From: Streptomyces sp. KMM 9044
GTDB taxonomy: Bacteria > Actinomycetota > Actinomycetes > Streptomycetales > Streptomycetaceae
Length of the DNA: 64,000 bases
Assembly (NCBI RefSeq): GCF_024701375.2
Contig: NZ_CP113910.1
Coordinates: 5,952,001-6,016,000 of the forward strand
Reading direction: 5' to 3'
Shown here: in pieces, positions 59,720 to 64,000 of the stretch
Layout of the letters: the number at the start of each line of letters is the position of its first letter
How positions within the stretch are numbered: the first letter of the stretch is position 1
Notes under the pieces: generated by a model
Seen by the model: only the letters and a program-made list of their open reading frames with translations
What the model was told of the DNA's origin: nothing
Database searches by the model: none
Position numbers and translations under genes: made by a program

Positions 59720-60277
59720 GGGTGGCTCCCTCGGGATGCGGTGCGTGGCGAGGCCGGGTGGGTCCCGGCCCGTGGTCCGGGACAGGTCCCCGGCTCATAC
59801 AGAGGACAACGGGCGATCTGCGGCGGGAGTCACGCCCGGGAGCGAACGGAATCGAACCATCCTGCGCCCACGGTCACTTCCAGCGCGGAACCGGGCACTC
59901 ATCGTCAACTGCCCGCAGTGTCAATGACGTTGGTCGGGTGAGATGGCTCACAGGGATAGCGGTCCGTTGATGGACAAATAGTGAAATCAGATGATGAGGT
60001 GGGTGTCCTGAAAATGCCGCTACCAGGGGTAATCGTGAACTGGCCTGCGAGTACGGGGAGTTACTTGATGCCGGACCGGTCGGTTGCCTGGATTCCCCTG
60101 CCGTGTGCAGCGAGCACCGCTCGGGAACGTCCGCCGACCGCACCAGACGGATCCGTCGCACCACCGGATCCGTCGCACGACCCGACGGCGGGCGGGGCGA
60201 GCGCGACCTGCCGTGTCCCATGACGCGGCGATGGCGCTCCGCCCTGGGGGACCCCGGGTCCTTGGAGCGGGAACTAC
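59720..60277. promoter_or_regulatory. Divergent 558-bp intergenic region
   Basis: No supportable gene. The segment 59905-60010 is relatively AT-rich and may hold promoters. Because Rpf-type genes in Streptomyces are often controlled by c-di-AMP (ydaO) riboswitches, I looked for one before 60278 and found no convincing match, apart from a short GGGGGACC near 60247. Confidence 0.35.
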
Positions 60278-60996
60278 ATGTCCGATGGTGCCGACACCAC
60301 CCGCGACGACGTCCGCGGCGCCCGGAAGCTCCCACGGTCCCGTACGGCGGCGACTCTGGCCGGCGCGGCACTGCTCGCGGCCCTCGGACTGCTGGCGTCG
60401 GCCGGCAGCGCCGCGGCGGCTGACAGCGGAGTGTGGGACCGCATCGCACAGTGCGAGAGCGGCGACAACTGGCACATCAGCACCGGCAACGGCTACCAAC
60501 GGCGGACTCCAGTTCTCCGCCTCCACATGGCGCGCGTACGGCGGCACGGCCTACGCGCCGACTGCGGACCGGGCCACCAGGGCCCAGCAGATCGCCGTCG
60601 CCACCAAGGTCCATCCAGCAGGGGCAGGGCCGGGGTGCCTGGCCCACCTGCTCGGCACGTGCCGGGGCGTCCGGAAGCGCACCCGGCGCAGGCTCGGTGG
60701 CCGCCGGGGAAGCCCCGGCGAAGCCCCCGAAGCCGGCGGAGCCCTCCCCGCGGTCGCCCTCGTCGAACCAGTCCACCCAGCCGAAGCGGTCGGTCCCGTC
60801 GAAGGCGCCGGCCCAGTCGCCGGGCGGCGCGCGGCAGAGCTCGTCCGACGGTGACCACACCGCCCGCGCGGGCGACACACTGAGCGCCGTGGCCGCCCGG
60901 CACGGCACCACCTGGCAGCAGCTGCACGCCGCCAACGAGGCCGTCACCGGCGGCGACCCCGACGTGATCCTGCCCGGACAGCGTCTCGTGCTCTGA
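60278..60996 (+). pseudogene. Rpf-type transglycosylase with LysM, two frameshifts
   Basis: The pieces of a secreted resuscitation-promoting-factor-like enzyme lie in three successive frames. Frame 1 (60278-60496) has a signal peptide and the catalytic start SGVWDRIAQCESGDNWHISTGNGY. Frame 2 (60498-about 60611) continues NGGLQFSASTWRAYGGTAYAPTADRA. Frame 3 (about 60616-60996) has GAWPTCSARAGASGS, a Pro/Ser linker and a C-terminal LysM domain (ARAGDTLSAVAARHGTTWQQL ... GQRLVL). Single-base changes at about 60497 and within 60609-60616 explain both shifts. The catalytic Glu is present. It is either a pseudogene or a pair of sequencing errors. Confidence 0.85.
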
Positions 60997-61063
60997 TCCG
61001 CTCCGGACGCGCCGGGTTCCGAGGTGAGGTCCCGTCCGGCCGCCGGTTTCCGGTCACCGGGCG

Positions 61064-61108
61064 GGCCTGCCCCTGTGCGGACGGTAGCTGTCCGCACAGG
61101 GGCAGGCC
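61064..61108. terminator. Perfect 19-bp hairpin
   Basis: Arms 61064-61082 and 61090-61108 pair exactly around a seven-base loop, 68 bases after the Rpf-like stop. The right arm overlaps the beginning of the WYL fragment. Confidence 0.8.
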
Positions 61109-61396
61109 GCGGTCCGGTTGCTGGTGCCCGCCGAGGAGGCCGCGGAGCGGATCTCGCCCTCCGCCGGCACGCTCCGGGCGGACGGGCCTGACACCTGTGT
61201 CCTGAGTACCGGGGCGGCGAACTTCGACGTCCTGATGGTCCACGTGCTGCTGACGGGCTTCGGGTTCGAGGTGCTGGAGCCGGCAGGGCTGACCGACGCG
61301 ATGGCCGCGGCCCGCGACCGGCTCTCCCGCGCCCTCTCCCTCGCCCTGTCCCGGGCGGGGGGGACCGGACGCGGCGAACCGGGCGCGGCGAGCTGA
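61088..61396 (+). pseudogene. 3' fragment of a WYL-domain regulator
   Basis: The open stretch encodes VRLLVPAEEAAERISPSAGT, then DTCVLSTGAANFDVLMVHVLLTGFGFEVLEPAGL, matching the C-terminal end of DeoR/YafY-type WYL-domain transcription factors. The N-terminal helix-turn-helix and most of the WYL domain are missing, and an in-frame TAG lies at 61085. A TTG at 61118 could start a 92-residue peptide, but no ribosome site is seen. It is most simply a 5'-deleted remnant. Confidence 0.65.
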
Positions 61397-61738
61397 CGCC
61401 GGGGCGGGCGGATGGTGCGGGGGAACGGCGGATTTTCCGTGGGGAACCACCGCCGGGGACGCGCGCCCGTGGTCACCACGACGGAATGGGAAGGCCCGAA
61501 TGGACCCGGGGCACTTCTTCGGGAACCCTTCACCGGGTTTATCCGCGGTGTTGACGCGAGGGCCGGTAATTGTGTTCGACCTCCGTATACAGAGGCTCCA
61601 AATCACCCATTCGTGTAAGGGTTACGGGCATAAACGTCTGTCGTGATCCTGTGACAGAAGTGTGACCGCCGGGGGATCTCGGGCAGGTGTTCCCGGTCCG
61701 GCCTTCCCCGTCCGCCGGGCAGGGCATAGCGTGACCGT
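61397..61738. other. Intergenic region, 342 bp
   Basis: No gene is supported. It is less GC-rich from 61555 to 61660. A TTGACG hexamer at 61551 has no good -10 partner. A TAGCGT at about 61727, 7 bases before ATG 61739, could be a -10 for a leaderless transcript of the downstream small gene. Confidence 0.35.
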
Positions 61739-61954
61739 ATGGCACCCCTTCCGACACCTTCCGCGGAACCCGACGACAGCCCGGACGCCTATGTGGGTCT
61801 GCCCGCGGTCCGGGCCGAGCAGCTCGCGCGCGAGCGCGGCTGGGCGACGGTCCGGGCGTTGCCGCCGGGCGCGATCATCACCATGGAGTACCGGGTGGGA
61901 CGGCTGAACTTCGAGGTGAGGGACGGCACGGTGGCGAGGTCCTGGAAGGGCTGA
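61739..61954 (+). CDS. Small I78-family-like protein
   Basis: A 71-residue protein whose C-terminal part, RGWATVRALPPGAIITMEYRVGRLNFEVRDGTV, resembles the potato-inhibitor-like/peptidase inhibitor I78 fold (short beta-sheet with the RxLPPGxxxTxEYxxxRLN pattern). There is no signal peptide, so a cytoplasmic role is more likely than protease inhibition outside the cell. No ribosome site precedes ATG 61739; the message may be leaderless. A hairpin follows at once. Confidence 0.75.
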   Translation: MAPLPTPSAEPDDSPDAYVGLPAVRAEQLARERGWATVRALPPGAIITMEYRVGRLNFEVRDGTVARSWKG

Positions 61955-61965
61955 GACACGGCGAC

Positions 61966-61994
61966 GGCCCCGGTTCCACGAGGGAACCGGGGCC
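61966..61994. terminator. Bidirectional hairpin terminator
   Basis: GGCCCCGGTTCC (61966-61977) pairs with GGAACCGGGGCC (61983-61994) around ACGAG, between convergent genes. Confidence 0.85.
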
Positions 61995-62037
61995 GGGGTG
62001 GCGGACCGGGCTGTAGCCGCAGGGCCCGGCGGGGCCG

Positions 62038-63057
62038 TCAGAGGCGGGGCGCCGGGGTGTTGCCGCGCGGATGGCGCTCGCCGTGCGGCGGGCGGCGGCT
62101 CCCGGCGGGGGTGACCGGTGTGCGCTCCCCACGCGTCGAGTGCGGTCCCGGCGCCAGATAGGCGGGTGGCCGGCCGGCCGAGCGGGACGCCGAGACCGGC
62201 TCGGGTGCCGCGCTGCCCTCACGGTCGGTGAGCGGCTTGAGCATGACCGGTGTCGCGACGGCGGGGGCCGTGGGTGCCGTTCGGCCCCGCCGGGCCCGCC
62301 GACGGTCCCGCCAGTGGTCGCGCCGGCCGAAGATCCGGTCCTCGGCACGGGCGATCAGCGGCTCGAACCAGGGCAGGGCCAGTAGGATCAGCAGCCCCGC
62401 CACCCAGCCGAGCAGGACATCGCTCAGCCAGTGGGTGCCGATGTAGACGGTGGAGAGCCCGACGCCGAGCGAGGTCACCGCGGACAAGGCGGACAACCAG
62501 CGCCGCGCCCAGGGGGTGGAGGCCAGATAGGCCAGGATTCCCCAGGTCACCACGGCGTTCGCGGTGTGGCCGCTGGGAAATATACTGCCGCCGAGCCACA
62601 TCTCGTTGGAGCCGATCTCGGTGGCGTAGTGCGGTCCGAGGCGCCCCATGCCGTACTTCGCGGCACCGACGGTGACGTTGAGCAACACCAGGGAGACCGC
62701 GAGCGCGAGCAGCGGACGCAGAGTGTGCTGCCGCCAGGAGCGCCAGCCCAGCCAGGCCGCGACCATCACCGCGGTCGGACCGCGCTGGCCGAGCACCACG
62801 TAGTAGTCGACGAAGGCGTGCAGCTCCGCCCACTGCTCGTACGGACGGAAGAACATCACCTGCCAGTCCAGCCGGACCAGCCAGGACGTGATGACGACGG
62901 CCCACACGATCGCCACGTAGAAGGCCAGGGTGGAGCCGAAAAGCACCGTCCGGTGCCGGCTCATTCGCGGCACGTCGAGGTGGGCCGGTCGTTCCGGCTC
63001 ACGATCCAGCCTCGCGAACACCCGGTCCAGACGGGTGGTCTTCCGTTCGGTACGCAC
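62038..63057 (-). CDS. PAP2-family membrane phosphatase
   Basis: A 339-residue integral membrane protein of the PAP2 (type 2 phosphatidic acid phosphatase) superfamily. Motif 2 is SIFPSGHTANAVV and motif 3 is STVYIGTHWLSDVLLGW, giving the catalytic His residues and Asp; motif 1 is a degenerate KYGMGRLGP. About six spans lie between residues 40 and 240, followed by a basic, Pro-rich cytoplasmic tail of 100 residues. It may dephosphorylate lipid or undecaprenyl pyrophosphates. GTG 63057 is chosen; the open frame extends 28 codons further. Confidence 0.87.
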   Translation of the reverse strand: MRTERKTTRLDRVFARLDREPERPAHLDVPRMSRHRTVLFGSTLAFYVAIVWAVVITSWLVRLDWQVMFFRPYEQWAELHAFVDYYVVLGQRGPTAVMVAAWLGWRSWRQHTLRPLLALAVSLVLLNVTVGAAKYGMGRLGPHYATEIGSNEMWLGGSIFPSGHTANAVVTWGILAYLASTPWARRWLSALSAVTSLGVGLSTVYIGTHWLSDVLLGWVAGLLILLALPWFEPLIARAEDRIFGRRDHWRDRRRARRGRTAPTAPAVATPVMLKPLTDREGSAAPEPVSASRSAGRPPAYLAPGPHSTRGERTPVTPAGSRRPPHGERHPRGNTPAPRL

Positions 63058-63323
63058 CCAATCGACGCTACAGGGAGTGAACGCGCTTCCCCGTCGAATC
63101 AGCGGCTTTGTGATGACGATGTGATGTGGGATCGCTCTCAAGGCGGCCTTTGTTTTCCGTGAATCGGCAATCTCCGGCCGTGGTCGCCTTCAATTCCTTT
63201 GATCATTCGAGAGGGCGGTTTTATCGCGCTTTCAGAATGCGTTCACCGAAAGCTGGTGCAGATTTTCCCCAATGCTCACCGCTCGTCGGCACGGGAGGAG
63301 CCGGGCGGGGCCCGCGGGAGCGG

Positions 63324-64000
63324 TCAGGGGGGCCCGGAGCCGTTCAGCCAGAAGGCGCCGTACGCCGCGGAGGCCACCGCGAGGGACCCCACCACCAGAG
63401 CCGGCCCGGGCGTACGCAGCCGGGCCAGGGCCAGGGCGGGGGGCAGCAGCAACGGGAAGGCGGGCATCAGCAGACGCGGTTTCGAGCCGAAGTAGCTCGA
63501 CGCGCACAGGGCGAGGAGGGTGACGACCCCGGCGTACACCAGCAGCGGGAGCGGCTGGCGCTGCCGTACGCAGAGCATGTACAGCCAGGCCAGCAGTCCG
63601 ACCCCGAGGATCAGCCCGAGTCCCGCCAGGGACGACGGAAACGACGTGAACTTCTCTGCCGTGAACCGGGCGAAGGCGAAACCGCCGTCGAACCCGTTCC
63701 GCCAGCCCGCCTGCACCTCGAGATACCCGAACAGGCCTTCCCCGGTCCGGTGCCCGACCCACAGAACGTAACCGGCGGCACCGAGCGGAGCGACGAACAG
63801 GCCGAGCGCCCGGCAGACACCCGTCCCGGGGGTGCCCGGCGGGACGAGCGCGCCCCCGGCGCGTGTCACGCGCCGGGTGGTCCCCTCCGGCGCGGCGCGT
63901 TCCCCGAAACACGCGCCGTCCACCGTCTCCGCGCCACCGCTCCCCCCGAACGAGCGTTGCTCGTCCTCACGGGTGCGGCGCTCGTGCAGGAAGGAGGCGA
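63324..64000 (-). CDS. Integral membrane protein, partial (glycosyltransferase-like)
   Basis: The C-terminal part of a membrane protein running off the window end; the frame stays open to base 64000 (ASFLHERRTREDEQRSFGG is a likely cytoplasmic loop). At least four spans follow, with an extracytoplasmic segment GLFGYLEVQAGWRNGFDGGFAFARF and a late cytoplasmic SKPRLLMPAFPLLLPPALALARLRT. The Lys-Pro-Arg/Leu-Met-Pro region recalls GT-C mannosyltransferases such as PIG-V-like proteins. The catalytic N-terminus is outside the window, so this is tentative. Confidence 0.6.
   Translation of the reverse strand, partial: ASFLHERRTREDEQRSFGGSGGAETVDGACFGERAAPEGTTRRVTRAGGALVPPGTPGTGVCRALGLFVAPLGAAGYVLWVGHRTGEGLFGYLEVQAGWRNGFDGGFAFARFTAEKFTSFPSSLAGLGLILGVGLLAWLYMLCVRQRQPLPLLVYAGVVTLLALCASSYFGSKPRLLMPAFPLLLPPALALARLRTPGPALVVGSLAVASAAYGAFWLNGSGPP

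Overview
This window looks like part of the conserved core of a Streptomyces chromosome. Protein-coding DNA has very high GC with strong third-position G/C bias. The rRNA sequences are of the Streptomyces type. It also carries lineage markers: a chaplin, a streptophobe-type membrane protein, an FHA-ABC fusion, and NfeD/SPFH and Spo0M genes. From memory, the gene order resembles the S. coelicolor SCO1750-SCO1810 neighbourhood; no database was searched.

Layout. 1-16.4 kb: a small membrane protein, a SixA-like phosphatase, serB, a large membrane protein, a two-FHA ABC transporter, a secreted lytic transglycosylase, a GAF sensor kinase/response regulator pair, a chpE-like chaplin, an orphan ABC ATPase, NfeD and SPFH proteins, an HNH nuclease, a YbhB-like protein and Spo0M. 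16.5-18.1 kb: a broken mpg (3-methyladenine DNA glycosylase) gene interrupted by about 0.96 kb that carries a second, complete, divergent mpg. 18.1-23.9 kb: an rrn operon (16S-23S-5S) with a promoter and terminator. 23.9-37.4 kb: a repeat-rich Arg/Asp/Gly protein, a DUF1015 protein, a HAD phosphatase, an iron-siderophore ABC operon behind an iron box, an SCP2-like protein, tlyA-nadK-recN and a glycosyltransferase. 37.5-50.8 kb: a GH15 enzyme, pyrG, a Nudix hydrolase, a P-loop/TPR protein, ald, and the chromosome-organisation cluster parA-RHH-scpA-scpB-rluB-like. 50.8-58.3 kb: an NrtR-type Nudix regulator with an ADP-ribosylglycohydrolase, a decaying nucleotidyltransferase pseudogene containing a 169-bp duplication, then aroH-tyrA-cmk-plsC-der. 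58.3-64 kb: small conserved proteins, a frameshifted Rpf/LysM gene, a WYL-regulator fragment, a small I78-like protein, a PAP2 phosphatase and a partial membrane protein at the edge.

Genes that work together: aroH and tyrA (tyrosine branch) overlap, and cmk-plsC-der follow as a housekeeping unit. tlyA, nadK and recN lie in series, with a TTGA overlap between the first two. parA, the RHH protein, scpA, scpB and the pseudouridine synthase form the usual segregation/condensin neighbourhood. The NrtR-like gene and the ADP-ribosylglycohydrolase overlap by ATGA behind a perfect 20-bp inverted repeat, which suggests NAD/ADP-ribose-linked control. Two adjacent FecCD permeases and an ATPase share start/stop overlaps, but no binding protein is encoded with them.

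The most unusual region is the mpg locus. The resident gene is split and frameshifted while the inserted DNA supplies a full-length substitute of foreign codon usage. At least three other loci also look degraded (nucleotidyltransferase, Rpf-LysM, WYL). All single-base indels should be confirmed against reads before they are treated as biology.
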